A stretch of 64,000 nucleotides of DNA from a bacterium. Lineage in GTDB: Bacteria; Gemmatimonadota; Gemmatimonadetes; Longimicrobiales; RSA9. Location: positions 62,001 through 126,000 of the forward strand of contig QGVH01000007.1 of assembly GCA_003242735.1 (NCBI GenBank), written 5' to 3'. Below the pieces are notes generated by a model, which worked only from the letters and a program-made list of their open reading frames with translations, searched no databases and had not been told where the DNA came from. The position numbers were made by a program, and so were the translations under genes. Below, piece after piece: positions 11,906 to 21,157 of this stretch (position 1 is the first letter of the stretch; every line of letters starts with the position of its first letter).

Positions 11906-12283
11906 TCACGCCGCCCGCTTCTGCGCCAACAGCTCCTGGACCTTGGTCCGGATGGACTCCAGGGATGCGGGCTTGGCCATGTAGGCGTCACAGCATCCCG
12001 AGCTGAGGACCGCCTCCGGGTCTCCCGCGCCGGCAAGGGCGGTGAGGGCGAGGATCGCGACGCCGGGCTCCGCCAGCTCCCGCTTGATCCAACGGCCCGC
12101 CTCGATCCCATCCATGGACGGGAGCTGCAGGTCGAGGATGACGAGGTCCGGACGGAACGTCCGGGCCAGCTCGATCGCCTCCTCGCCCCGCCTCGCCGTC
12201 GCCACCTCGTGCTCGGCCGAGAGGAGCTCCTTCAGGATGGACAGCAGGTCGGCGTTGTCTTCCACCACCAGGATCCTGGCCAT
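11906..12283 (-). CDS. Single-domain response regulator (CheY-like receiver)
   Basis: A 125-residue stand-alone receiver domain. Acidic pocket residues E8/D9, phospho-acceptor D51 (LVILDLQLPSMDG), switch T81 and K104 are all present, so it should be phosphorylatable. There is no output domain; it must act by protein contact or as a phosphate relay. It lies 7 nt downstream of the L,D-transpeptidase gene with its ribosome-binding site (GAGGGAG) overlapping the end of that gene, so the two are co-transcribed. Its kinase is not next to it. Confidence 0.92.
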   Translation of the reverse strand: MARILVVEDNADLLSILKELLSAEHEVATARRGEEAIELARTFRPDLVILDLQLPSMDGIEAGRWIKRELAEPGVAILALTALAGAGDPEAVLSSGCCDAYMAKPASLESIRTKVQELLAQKRAA

Positions 12284-12290
12284 GGCTCCC

Positions 12291-13115
12291 TCAGCGTAGG
12301 GCGAGGCCGGAGCCCGCGGCGGGGCGCAGCACGGTGGTGAGCGGGACCGAGACGTCGCCCACCGCCGCCATCTCGAGCACGTGCTCCAGCCGGTCCGCGT
12401 CCACGTCCCGCTCGGCCAGCCCCGCCTCCGCCAGGGCGGCCAGCACGTCGCGCCGCAGCTCCGTCGCGCTGCCGCTACTGGCGTAGACCTCGAGCCGGCC
12501 GTCCAGCACCTCCGCGCGCTGCGCGTAGACGCGGAACGGCACCGGCCGCTGGAGCCAGATCGTGCGGGTCATCCGCGGATTGGCCACAAGGCGGTCGATC
12601 AACGACCGGGACACGTTGGGCGAGGCGTACTCGTGGACCAGGCGGGCGAGCTCGATCACATCGCTGTTCGACATGCGCACACAGCCGTGTGACGCCGGCG
12701 TCCCCAGGCTCTTCCGGTACGGCGTGCCGTGGATGTAGTACAGGTTCATGAAGTACAGCTTCGCCCGGCCCATCGGGTTGTTGGGCCCCGGCGGCGTCGG
12801 CTTCTTGCCTCGCGCCCACGGCCGGTTGGGCGGATGCCACCACGGGTTCCAGACGACCCGCGTGATCCGGTACGACCCGGTCGGCGTCCGGTGCCCGGGC
12901 TTGCCCACCGCCACCCGGTAGCTACGGGTCCGCTCGCCGTTCTCGTAGACGTACAGCCGGTAGGCAGCGAGGTTGAGGGTCAAGCGGAGCGACGCCGCGG
13001 CCTCGCTCTCCGGCGCCGCGAGACGGTCCGCGGCGCCGCTGGCTCCACTCGCGGCGCTGGCCGCGAGGACCAGGACCAGCGCCGTCCGGATGTGGCGTCC
13101 CCGGGGGATACGCAC
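12291..13115 (-). CDS. L,D-transpeptidase (YkuD domain), periplasmic
   Basis: A 274-residue exported enzyme that forms or remodels peptidoglycan 3-3 cross-links or attaches proteins to peptidoglycan. The GTG at 13115 follows GGAGG and begins a signal peptide (residues 1-29). The YkuD core (about 48-165) contains IHGTPY (H129) and the catalytic SHGCVRMSNSD with Cys145, so it looks active. The C-terminal region (about 190-274) is an extra domain. It is co-transcribed with the receiver downstream, an unusual pairing for this enzyme. Confidence 0.93.
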   Translation of the reverse strand: MRIPRGRHIRTALVLVLAASAASGASGAADRLAAPESEAAASLRLTLNLAAYRLYVYENGERTRSYRVAVGKPGHRTPTGSYRITRVVWNPWWHPPNRPWARGKKPTPPGPNNPMGRAKLYFMNLYYIHGTPYRKSLGTPASHGCVRMSNSDVIELARLVHEYASPNVSRSLIDRLVANPRMTRTIWLQRPVPFRVYAQRAEVLDGRLEVYASSGSATELRRDVLAALAEAGLAERDVDADRLEHVLEMAAVGDVSVPLTTVLRPAAGSGLALR

Positions 13116-13248
13116 GACGCACCTCCGGATGAAATTTCCCCGATTTCCCCACGGCACCAGAGCGCAAGGCATGTGCCGTAAGCTGCGTTGTGAGAAAGGG
13201 GAACGGGGACCCGGCGTGCGCCGCGGCCGTCTAGATTCATGCCAAAAA

Positions 13249-14373
13249 TCAGTGCGCCGGAGCGGACGCGGGCAGCGCGCGCAGGAGCGTGCCCACCCGC
13301 TCGAGCGCGGCGCCGAGATCGGCCGGCGGGAGGCCGTAGCCGAAGCGCACGTAGGACTCCATGCCGAAGTGCGCACCGGGCACGATCAGCACGTCTTGCT
13401 CGACGCGGAGACGCTCCGCCAGCTCGAGGGATGGGATGGGCACCCGGTAGCGCATGAAGCAAATGGCGCCCGCATCGGGCGGGCGGTAGGCGAAGAGGCC
13501 GAGGTCGTCCGCCCAGGAGGTGAGGACCTCGAGGCCGGCGTGGAGGATGGCGCGGGTGCGTTGGAGCAGGCGGGGCCGGAGCGTGGGGTCGAGCGCGAGG
13601 GCGGCCAGCCGGTCCGTCAGGTTCCCGGGCGAGATCGTCGTGTAGTCCTTGCGGGCCCACAGCTCGGCGGCCGTGTCCGCGGGCGCCACCGCCCAGCCGA
13701 TCCGGAGGCCCGGCAGGCCGTACGCCTTGGACAGGGAGCCCGTGGCGATGACGCGGGGGGAGTCGCCCCAGAACGTGCGGGTCTCGGGGCCGCGGAGCTC
13801 GGCGCCGGTGTAGACCTCGTCCGCGAGGATCCACGCGCCCACCCGGTCGGCGGCGCGGATCAGCGCGTCCCGCGCCTCGGCGGACAGCACGGCGCCCGTC
13901 GGGTTGTTGGGGTTGGTGACGACGACGACGCGGGTCCGGTCCGTGACGGCGCGCGTGATCTCGTCCGGGTCCGGCTGCCAGCCGTGGGCCTCCCGGAGCC
14001 AGATCTCCCGGACCCTCGCACCGAAGGCGTCCGCCAGGCCGGGCGTCTGCATGTAGGTGGGCATCACGATGGCCGCCTCGCCGCCGCCCTCCAGCAGCTC
14101 CCACATCGCGATGAAGTTGGCCTCCGCGCTGCCGTTGGTCACGACGACGTTCGCCTCGGTGGCGCCCGGATACAGCGCGGCGATCAGGTCGCGCAGCTCG
14201 TCGCTGCCGTTCGACTGGCCGTAGCCCAGCGAGATGCCCGGGATCGAGCGCGACGCGCCCGCCATCTCGACCAGTTCGCCGAGCGTGAGCGGGTGCACCC
14301 CGCTCTCGGACAGGTTGTATGTCACCCGGTTCTCGTAGGTGGACTGCCAGCGCTCCATGGCGAACGGTTTCAT
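13249..14373 (-). CDS. PLP-dependent aminotransferase, class I/II
   Basis: A 374-residue fold-type I aminotransferase. Cofactor residues are recognisable: NPNNPTG (154-160), DEVY (185-188), the Schiff-base lysine K216 in SLSKAYGLPGLR with the phosphate-binding R224, and an FGYG near the C-terminus where the carboxylate-binding arginine sits. It resembles the subgroup often annotated as capreomycidine-synthase-like or general aspartate-type aminotransferases, so substrate assignment is unsafe. The ATG at 14373 was chosen because GGGAG precedes it and the upstream frame is Arg/Pro-rich. It is divergent from the phosphoglycerate mutase gene. Confidence 0.9.
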   Translation of the reverse strand: MKPFAMERWQSTYENRVTYNLSESGVHPLTLGELVEMAGASRSIPGISLGYGQSNGSDELRDLIAALYPGATEANVVVTNGSAEANFIAMWELLEGGGEAAIVMPTYMQTPGLADAFGARVREIWLREAHGWQPDPDEITRAVTDRTRVVVVTNPNNPTGAVLSAEARDALIRAADRVGAWILADEVYTGAELRGPETRTFWGDSPRVIATGSLSKAYGLPGLRIGWAVAPADTAAELWARKDYTTISPGNLTDRLAALALDPTLRPRLLQRTRAILHAGLEVLTSWADDLGLFAYRPPDAGAICFMRYRVPIPSLELAERLRVEQDVLIVPGAHFGMESYVRFGYGLPPADLGAALERVGTLLRALPASAPAH

Positions 14374-14538
14374 GCGCACTCCCGGGTTGAAGCCGCGTTC
14401 GGTGCCCCCGCGGGGCCTTTCCGTCAGGATGGCGGTCGACGGGGGGCGCGGCAACCATCGGCCCCGGCGCCCGTTCGTGGAACGGACGTTGCACGCCGGC
14501 CCGCGGCCTCCGGCGCGCCCGGCCCGGAGCGCGGGGCC

Positions 14539-14566
14539 TTGCCGCCGCGGAGCGCCCGGCTAGCTT
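14539..14566 (+). promoter_or_regulatory. Candidate promoter of the phosphoglycerate mutase gene
   Basis: TTGCCG, 16 nt, TAGCTT, about 40 nt before the start codon, in the divergent region shared with the aminotransferase gene. Confidence 0.4.
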
Positions 14567-14607
14567 TGCGGGTAGGGAAGGGTGGAACTCCAGCGCGGAG
14601 GCAGATG

Positions 14608-15810
14608 ATGGAACTCCCGGACGAGCTGGTCGAGCACGGCGAGAGCCGCATCGTCCTGGTGGTGATGGATGGACTCGGCGGGCTGCCGGATCCCGAGACC
14701 GGCTTGACGGAGCTTGAGACCGCCAGCACGCCGAACCTCGACCGGCTCGCGCGGGGGGGCGCCGTCGGGCTCATCGAGCCCGTGGCGCCCGGAATCTCGC
14801 CCGGCAGCGGGCCAGGCCACCTCGCGTTGTTCGGCTACGACCCCGTGCGGTGGAACATCGGGCGCGGCGTCCTGAGCGCCCTCGGCGTCGGCTTCGACCT
14901 GCGGGAGGGCGACGTCGCCGCACGGCTCAACTTCGCCACGCTGGACGCCGAGGGGCGCGTCATCGACCGCCGCGCTGGCCGCCCCTCGGACGCGGAGAAC
15001 CGCCGGCTCGTCGAGCGCCTGCGCGCGGAGGTCCCGGCGCCCGAGGGCGTGGACCTCTTCTTCGAGTCCGAGAAGGAGCACCGGGCCGTCATGGTGCTGC
15101 GCGGCGAGGGCCTCTCCGCCGCCCTCTCCGACACCGATCCCCAGGAGACCGGCGTGCCGCCGCTGCACGTGCGTGCGCTCGCCGAGGGCGCCGAACGTAC
15201 CGCCCGGCTCGTGCAGGACATCCTGGACGCCGCCATGCGCGTGCTCGCGGATGAGCCGAAGGCCAACGGCGTGCTCGCGCGCGGATTCGCCGCCTACGAG
15301 CGCTACCCCTCGCTCGCCGACCGCTACAAGCTCCGCGGTCTCGCCACCGCGCGCTACCCCATGTACCGCGGCCTCGCGCGGCTGATCGGCATGGACCTCT
15401 CACCCGTTGCCGAGACGGACGAGGGCAGCGTCGCCCTCCTCGAAAAGGCGTTCCCGAACTACGACTTCCACTTCATCCACTTCAAGGCCGTGGACTCCCG
15501 GGGCGAGGACGGGGACTTCCTGGCGAAGGTGAAGGCCATCGAGGCGGTGGACGCCCTCATCCCGCGCATCGAGGCCCTCGCGCCGGACGTGCTCATCGTC
15601 ACCGGCGACCATTCGACGCCCTCCCGCATGCGCTCGCACTCGTGGCACCCGGTGCCGGTGCTCATCGCGTCGAAATGGACGCGCGGCGGCGGCGTCACGG
15701 GCTTCGGCGAGCGGGAGTGTCGGAAGGGCGAGCTGGGTATATTCCCGGCGAAGCACCTGATGACGCTCGCGCTCGCGCACGCGGGCCGGCTCGCACGCTT
15801 CGGCGCCTGA
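14608..15810 (+). CDS. apgM: 2,3-bisphosphoglycerate-independent phosphoglycerate mutase, archaeal type
   Basis: A 400-residue alkaline-phosphatase-superfamily enzyme interconverting 3- and 2-phosphoglycerate in glycolysis and gluconeogenesis. Family marks are the metal ligand D21 in VVMDGLGGLPDPE, TPNLDRLA, the GSGPGHLALFGYDP segment holding the phosphoryl-accepting serine, HFKAVDSRGEDGD and VTGDHSTPS. Two ATGs (14605 and 14608) are possible. GGAGG ends at 14601, so 14608 has the better spacing. The archaeal-type enzyme is shorter than bacterial GpmI (about 510 residues) and occurs in scattered bacterial phyla. Confidence 0.94.
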   Translation: MELPDELVEHGESRIVLVVMDGLGGLPDPETGLTELETASTPNLDRLARGGAVGLIEPVAPGISPGSGPGHLALFGYDPVRWNIGRGVLSALGVGFDLREGDVAARLNFATLDAEGRVIDRRAGRPSDAENRRLVERLRAEVPAPEGVDLFFESEKEHRAVMVLRGEGLSAALSDTDPQETGVPPLHVRALAEGAERTARLVQDILDAAMRVLADEPKANGVLARGFAAYERYPSLADRYKLRGLATARYPMYRGLARLIGMDLSPVAETDEGSVALLEKAFPNYDFHFIHFKAVDSRGEDGDFLAKVKAIEAVDALIPRIEALAPDVLIVTGDHSTPSRMRSHSWHPVPVLIASKWTRGGGVTGFGERECRKGELGIFPAKHLMTLALAHAGRLARFGA

Positions 15811-15851
15811 GCGCAGCGCAACGGGGTCCGGTGGCAAGGGAGTCGTGCACG

Positions 15852-16694
15852 ATGGCCGATGTCGAACAAGTCCTCCACGAAGCCCTCGCGCTGGGGGACG
15901 AAGGGCGGTGGGTCGAGATGACGGACCTGCTCGGCCGCGCCCTGAAGGAATCGCCGAACGATCCGTACCTGCTGTGCTGGCTGGGCGTCGCCCACCGGGA
16001 GCTGGGCAACGACGGCATCGCCTACGAGTACTTCCGGCAATGCCTCGCCGAGGAGCCCACGGACCCTCACGTGCTCGCGCTGGCCGGCTCCGGCCTCGCC
16101 GCCCTGGACGACCCGGAGGCCGAGAGCGTGCTGCGCCTGGCCGCACTCACCGCGCCCGATCTGCCGGAGGTGCGCCTCCAGTACGGCGCCTACCTCGCGC
16201 GGGAGGGGCTCTTCGAGGAGGCGCTGACCCACCTCCGCGCCGCCGTGGACCTCGCGCCGGATGACGCCACCATCCACGGAGAGCTCGGGGTGGCGTACGG
16301 CCTCATGGGCAACGTCGAGGCGGCGATCCAGGCGATGGAGACCGCGCTGGAGCTCGACCCCGACGACGCGTGGACCCGCCTGTTGCTCGGCCTCCTCTAC
16401 GTGGATTGCGGCCGCCTCGAAGAGGCGGCCCAGGAACTGGTCCGCGCCGCCGCGGAGCGCGAGTACGATGCGGAGGCCCACATCGTCGCCGCGCTCGCCG
16501 CCGCCGCCGTCGGTTGGGACGATGCCGCGCAGTCCGCCCTCGCGCGCGCCCTCCAGGTGGTGCAGCGGGCCGACCTGCAGCTCCTCGAGGAAGCCGAGGA
16601 GCGCGTGGACGCCGGCTCCGACGCCGCCCGGGAGATGCTCCTCGACACGGTGGGGCCCTCCATGCTCCGGGAGCGGCTGGCCCGACCGCTGTGA
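15852..16694 (+). CDS. Tetratricopeptide repeat protein
   Basis: A 280-residue soluble protein made of consecutive TPR-like helical pairs. Clear repeat units are seen at about 44-77 (PYLLCWLGVAHRELGNDGIA), 112-140 and 145-180 (ATIHGELGVAYGLMGNVEAA). No signal peptide is present, so it is cytoplasmic and probably acts as a protein-interaction scaffold. It is strongly acidic. It lies 41 nt after apgM and 3 nt before the YdcF gene and is likely in one operon with them. Confidence 0.85.
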   Translation: MADVEQVLHEALALGDEGRWVEMTDLLGRALKESPNDPYLLCWLGVAHRELGNDGIAYEYFRQCLAEEPTDPHVLALAGSGLAALDDPEAESVLRLAALTAPDLPEVRLQYGAYLAREGLFEEALTHLRAAVDLAPDDATIHGELGVAYGLMGNVEAAIQAMETALELDPDDAWTRLLLGLLYVDCGRLEEAAQELVRAAAEREYDAEAHIVAALAAAAVGWDDAAQSALARALQVVQRADLQLLEEAEERVDAGSDAAREMLLDTVGPSMLRERLARPL

Positions 16695-16697
16695 GCC

Positions 16698-17300
16698 ATG
16701 CCGCGGGCCGGCACCATCTGGCTCCGGGCCGTCCTCGCCCTGGCGGCGTGCGCGGTCCTGCTCTGGCTCGCCACGGTCGCGCTGGTGCTGCTCGCGGGCG
16801 CGACGCCCAGGATCCGACCCGCCGACGCCATCCTCGTGCTCGGCGCAGCCCAGTACAACGGGCGGCCCTCACCGGTCCTAAGGGCGCGGATCGACCACGC
16901 CATCGCGCTCTACCGCCAGGGGCTGGCGCCCCGCATCGTCTTCACCGGCGGCGTCGGCCGGGGCGACACCCTGAGCGAGGGCGAGGTCGCCCGGCGGTAC
17001 GCGGAAGAGCACGGCGTGCCGCCGGAGGCGATCATGGTCGAGCGCGTCGGCATGACCTCCGCCGAGTCCGTCAGCGCCGCCGCCGCGCTCATGCGCGCCG
17101 AAGGCTTGACCACCGCCCTCGTCGTCAGCGACCGGTTCCACATGCTGCGCCTCGAACTGCTGACGCGCCGCGCCGGCCTCCGGCCGTTCCGCGCCCCTAC
17201 GCCGGACAGCCCCATCGACCGCGTCCCCGGCCAGCGCTGGCGCTACGTGCTGCGCGAGAGCCTGATCTTCCCTGCCGCCGCCTTGATCGGCGGGCGCTGA
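16698..17300 (+). CDS. YdcF family protein (DUF218)
   Basis: A 200-residue protein with one N-terminal membrane anchor (about 8-33) and a periplasmic DUF218 domain. Motifs are ADAILVLGAAQYNG, VFTGGVG, ESVSAAAALM and VVSDRFHMLR, matching the YdcF/SanA/ElyC fold that has been linked to envelope and lipid-carrier maintenance. It starts 3 nt after the TPR gene, implying translational coupling. Confidence 0.92.
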   Translation: MPRAGTIWLRAVLALAACAVLLWLATVALVLLAGATPRIRPADAILVLGAAQYNGRPSPVLRARIDHAIALYRQGLAPRIVFTGGVGRGDTLSEGEVARRYAEEHGVPPEAIMVERVGMTSAESVSAAAALMRAEGLTTALVVSDRFHMLRLELLTRRAGLRPFRAPTPDSPIDRVPGQRWRYVLRESLIFPAAALIGGR

Positions 17301-17345
17301 GGCGCAGGGGCATAGCGTCGTCGCTGATCACGGGCCGTTAGCGGG

Positions 17346-17374
17346 TTCGACGCGTTTTCCGGTATTGTCAATCT
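17346..17374 (+). promoter_or_regulatory. Candidate promoter of the creatininase-family gene
   Basis: TTCGAC, 17 nt, CAATCT, 39 nt before the GTG start, in an AT-richer patch compared with its surroundings. Both hexamers are imperfect. Confidence 0.3.
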
Positions 17375-17413
17375 ACGGGGCAGGCAAGACGCAGGGAGCG
17401 AACGGAGGAGCCG

Positions 17414-18181
17414 GTGGCAGGTCGGCCGTACATCCTGGGAGAAACGAACTGGAAGAGCGTGTCCGCCACGGACTGGGATCTGGCGATCCTCCCGTGGGGC
17501 GCCACCGAGGCACACAACACCCACCTCCCGTACGGCACGGACACGATCCACGCCGAACGGGTGGCCGCCGAGGCCGCCAGGATCGCCTGGGAGGCGGGCG
17601 TCCGCGTGATGGTGCTGCCCGCCGTCCCGTTCGGCGTGCAGACGGGCCAGCTCGACATCCCGTTCTGCCTGAACGTGAACCCGAGCACGCAGGCCGCGCT
17701 CCTCGCCGATCTCGCCGCCTCGCTGGACGGCCAGGGCGTTCGCAGGCTGGTGATCCTGAACGGCCACGGCGGCAACGACTTCCGCGCCATGGTGCGCGAG
17801 CTCCAGCCGCGCCTGCGCCTCTTCATCTGCGTGCTCAACTGGTACGCGTGCGTGGATCCGCGCGCCTACTTCGACGAGCCCGGGGACCACGGCGGCGAAC
17901 TGGAGACGAGCGTCCTGCTCCACCTGACGCCGGAGCTGGTTCGGCCCCTCTCGGAGGCCGGCCCCGGCCGCGCCCGGCCGTTCCGCGTGGCCGCGCTCCG
18001 CGAGGGCTGGGCCTGGGCGCCCCGCCGCTTCGCGCAGGTCACCGATGACACCGGCGTGGGCGATCCCCGCGCCGCGACGGCGGAGAAAGGCGCTGCCTTC
18101 TTCAAGGCGGCCACGGAGCGGATCGCGGGCTTCCTGAAGGAGCTCGCGGCCATGGACCCGGACCGCCCCTACGCGGACTGA
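17414..18181 (+). CDS. Creatininase family amidohydrolase
   Basis: A 255-residue member of the creatininase/MftE/ArfB family of di-metal amidohydrolases. The signature LPWGATEAHNTHLPYGTDT provides metal ligands E32, H34 and D43. NGHGGNDFR and GDHGGELETS provide the remaining ligands. The GTG start follows GGAGGAG (17404-17410). Family members include creatininase, formamide hydrolases of flavin biosynthesis and mycofactocin peptidases. Nothing nearby singles out one of these. Confidence 0.92.
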   Translation: MAGRPYILGETNWKSVSATDWDLAILPWGATEAHNTHLPYGTDTIHAERVAAEAARIAWEAGVRVMVLPAVPFGVQTGQLDIPFCLNVNPSTQAALLADLAASLDGQGVRRLVILNGHGGNDFRAMVRELQPRLRLFICVLNWYACVDPRAYFDEPGDHGGELETSVLLHLTPELVRPLSEAGPGRARPFRVAALREGWAWAPRRFAQVTDDTGVGDPRAATAEKGAAFFKAATERIAGFLKELAAMDPDRPYAD

Positions 18182-18411
18182 GCCCGGATCCGGTCCCACC
18201 GTGGCGCGGCCCTGTCTCCGTGATCGGCGGTGGCGGATCCCGACCCGTTTTGACATGGCGTTGCTCGGAGTCCTGAGGTACAATTAGACCGACCACGGGG
18301 CTGCGCCCCCGGCTCGCGCGGGCGGCGCCACGGCGCCGAAGGCCCGGAACGCCCCGCGCGGGCCGCTCGCGGCCCCCCGCAGCCCCTGGAGACGGGGCGA
18401 GGAGTGTGCTC

Positions 18412-19692
18412 GTGCTACGGATCCCTTTCGAGCGGTACCGGCTGGACAACGGCCTGCGCGTCATCCTTTCGCGCGAGCCGCGGGCGCCCGTCGTGGCGGT
18501 GAACCTCTGGTACGGCGTGGGGTCGCGCGATGAGCGTCCGGGCCGGACGGGCTTCGCGCACCTCTTCGAGCACATGATGTTCCAGGGCTCGGCGCACGTG
18601 CCGGAGACGGCGCACTTCGCCCTCATCGAGAAAGCGGGCGGCTCGCTCAACGGCTCGACGTGGCTGGACCGCACCAACTACTTCGAGACGCTGCCGGCGC
18701 ACTACCTCGACCTGGCGTTGTGGCTCGAGTCGGACCGCATGGGCTGGCTGCTGCCGGCGATGACCCAGGCCAAGCTGGACAACCAGCGGGACGTGGTGAA
18801 GAACGAGCGGCGCTGGCGCGTGGACAACCAGCCGTACGGCGACTGGGACGAGCGGCTCCAGGCGATGATGTATCCGCCGGAGCACCCGTACCACCACTCG
18901 GTGATCGGCTCGATGGAGGACCTGGACGCGGCGAGCCTCGAGGACGTCGAGCAGTTCTTCCGCACGTACTACGCGCCGAACAACGCGGTCCTCACGCTGT
19001 GCGGCGACTTCGAGATCGCGCACGCGCTCGAGCGGGTCCGGTACTGGTTCGGCGAGATCCCGCCCGGCCCGCCCGTGCCGCCGATCCCAGGGGTGACGGA
19101 GGTGCCTCCCTTCCTCGGGGAGCACGTGCGGGCCGTCGTGGAGCAGGACATCTCGCTGCCCCGCGTCTACATCGGGTTCCGCATCCCGCCCTACGGCACG
19201 CCCGGGTACTACCCGGCCGCGGTCACGGCGCACGTTCTTGCGTGGGGGAAGGCCTCACTCCTGTACCGGCGCCTGGTCCGTGAGCTGCGGGTGGCGCAGG
19301 ACGTGGCGGCGTACGCCTTCCCGTTCGTCGTCGGCGCGGCGATGCTGGTGATCTGGGCCACGGCGCGGCCCGGCGTGACGGCGGATGCGCTGGAGGCGGC
19401 GCTCGACCGGGAGCTCGCCGGGTTGCGCGACGTGGACGCCGCAGACGTCGAGCGCGCGATCCACCTCATCGAGGTCCGTCACCTCTCGGATCTCCAGCGC
19501 GTGGACGAGCGCGCCGACCTGCTCTCCATGTTCACCATGCTGTTCGACGACCCGGACCGCATCAACACGGAGCTGGACCGCGTGCGGGCGGTGACACCCC
19601 AGGCCGTGAGGGAGTTCGCCGAGGCCCGGATCATCGAGGAGAACCGCGCCACGCTCCAGTACGTGCCGCGGGATGGAAGGAGGGGCTCGTGA
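18412..19692 (+). CDS. M16 family zinc peptidase, catalytic subunit
   Basis: A 426-residue M16B peptidase. The inverted zinc motif HLFEH (H50, E53, H54) and the third ligand E132 in KNERR are intact, so this is the active partner. The GTG at 18412 gives the right distance to GAGGAG (18399-18404); the GTG at 18406 would be too close. No signal peptide is evident. The next gene, overlapping by 4 nt, encodes an M16 protein without the zinc site, matching the active/inactive pairing of mitochondrial-processing-peptidase-like M16B complexes. The 230-bp upstream region contains TTGACA (18250) and TACAAT (18279), but 23 nt apart. Confidence 0.93.
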   Translation: MLRIPFERYRLDNGLRVILSREPRAPVVAVNLWYGVGSRDERPGRTGFAHLFEHMMFQGSAHVPETAHFALIEKAGGSLNGSTWLDRTNYFETLPAHYLDLALWLESDRMGWLLPAMTQAKLDNQRDVVKNERRWRVDNQPYGDWDERLQAMMYPPEHPYHHSVIGSMEDLDAASLEDVEQFFRTYYAPNNAVLTLCGDFEIAHALERVRYWFGEIPPGPPVPPIPGVTEVPPFLGEHVRAVVEQDISLPRVYIGFRIPPYGTPGYYPAAVTAHVLAWGKASLLYRRLVRELRVAQDVAAYAFPFVVGAAMLVIWATARPGVTADALEAALDRELAGLRDVDAADVERAIHLIEVRHLSDLQRVDERADLLSMFTMLFDDPDRINTELDRVRAVTPQAVREFAEARIIEENRATLQYVPRDGRRGS

Positions 19693-21050
19693 GCGTGCCG
19701 GACCGGACGCAGCCACCCGAGCCGGGGCCGATCCGCCCGTTCGCCTTCCCCCGGCTGGAGCGGCGGCAGCTCGCCAACGGATTCAACGTCATCGCGGCGC
19801 GCGCGGGCGACCTGCCGCTGGTCACCGCCTTGCTCGTGGTGGACGCCGGCGCGGCCGCCGACCCCGCGGGCAAGGCGGGGCTCGCCAACCTGACCGCGCT
19901 CGCGCTCGAGACCGGAACACGGACGCGCTCCGCCGGGGAGATCGCCTGGGCGTTCGAGCGCCTCGGCGTCGAGTTCGAAGTCGAGACCACGTGGGACGCT
20001 TCGTCGTTCGAGATCACGGTGCCCGCCGGGCGGCTCGAGCCCGCGCTCGAGCTGTTCGCCGAGGTCGTCCGTTCGCCCGCCTTCCCGGAGCGCGAGGTGG
20101 CGCGCCTGCGGGACGAGCAACTCGCCCACATCCTCCAGCGCCGCAAGGAGCCGCGGGCGCTGGCCAGCGACATGGCCGCCCGCTTCATCTTCGCGCCGGA
20201 GGTGCCGTACGCACGGCCGCTCATCGGCACGACCGCCAGCGTCGAGACGCTGACGCGCGACGACGTCGAAGCGTTCTACCGCGCGCGTTATGTGCCCAAC
20301 GCCTCATCGCTGATCCTCGTTGGCGCCGTTGACATCGACGAGGCCGAGAGGCTCGCGCGTCTCTACTTCGGCGACTGGCCGAGGGGCGTGGCGCCCAGGA
20401 CCGACTTCGACGTCGTGCGCGCGGTCCACGAGACCACCATCTTCGTCGTGGACCGGCCCGGCTCCGTGCAATCCGAGATCCGCATCGGCGACGTCGGCGT
20501 GGAGCGCCATCACCCGGACTACTTCCCGCTCCTGGTGATGAACACCATCCTGGGCGGCGCCTTCACCAGCCGCCTCAACCTCAGCCTCCGGGAGCGCCAC
20601 GGCTTCACGTACGGCGCCCGGAGCGGCTTCGCTTTCCGCCGCAAACCAGGCCCGTTCATCGTGCAGGTCGCCGTGGCCACGGACGTCACGGCGCGGGCGG
20701 TCGAGGAAGCGCTGAAAGAGATCAGGCTGCTCCGGGACATGGGCGCGACGGAGGAAGAGACGGCCGCCGCACGGGACTACCTCGCCGGCATCCTTCCGCT
20801 GGAACTCCAGACCACGGAGCAGATCGCCGCACGCATCGCCGACATCGTCGTCTTCGACCTGCCGGACACCTATTTCCAGGACTATCGGGCCCGGCTCGCC
20901 ACCGTCACGGCGGATGACGTGCTTCGCGTCGCGCGCACCCACCTGCGCAGCGACCGCCTGGCCATCGTCGTGGTTGGCGACGCCGAGCAGATCACCGAGC
21001 CGCTGCGCACCCTCGGCGTGGGGCCGGTGGAGGTCCACCGCGTCGAGTGA
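19689..21050 (+). CDS. M16 family protein, non-catalytic subunit
   Basis: A 453-residue M16 homologue. Where the HxxEH motif should be, the sequence reads GKAGLANLTALALETG, so no zinc can be bound. The overall fold marks remain: ALLVVDAGAAADP, LGVEFEVETTWDASSF, and RLNLSLRERHGFTYGARSGF near the C-terminal half. It starts at a GTG overlapping the stop of the catalytic gene (GTGA), which indicates tight translational coupling and equal dosage. The likely role is to complete the substrate chamber of a heterodimeric M16B peptidase. Confidence 0.92.
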   Translation: MSVPDRTQPPEPGPIRPFAFPRLERRQLANGFNVIAARAGDLPLVTALLVVDAGAAADPAGKAGLANLTALALETGTRTRSAGEIAWAFERLGVEFEVETTWDASSFEITVPAGRLEPALELFAEVVRSPAFPEREVARLRDEQLAHILQRRKEPRALASDMAARFIFAPEVPYARPLIGTTASVETLTRDDVEAFYRARYVPNASSLILVGAVDIDEAERLARLYFGDWPRGVAPRTDFDVVRAVHETTIFVVDRPGSVQSEIRIGDVGVERHHPDYFPLLVMNTILGGAFTSRLNLSLRERHGFTYGARSGFAFRRKPGPFIVQVAVATDVTARAVEEALKEIRLLRDMGATEEETAAARDYLAGILPLELQTTEQIAARIADIVVFDLPDTYFQDYRARLATVTADDVLRVARTHLRSDRLAIVVVGDAEQITEPLRTLGVGPVEVHRVE

Positions 21051-21157
21051 GGACGAGCCTGGACGCCGGACCCGGCTCACGGCGCCCAGCGCACGGCGGA
21101 GCGGCGCGACGACAACGGCGGCCGACGGACCCCCGAACACCCGGACAGCCCAGGAGA

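Noticed and set aside
18250-18284. TTGACA and TACAAT upstream of the M16 pair as a promoter
   Set aside because: They are 23 nt apart, too far for a sigma-70-type promoter. Each may belong to another, weaker element.
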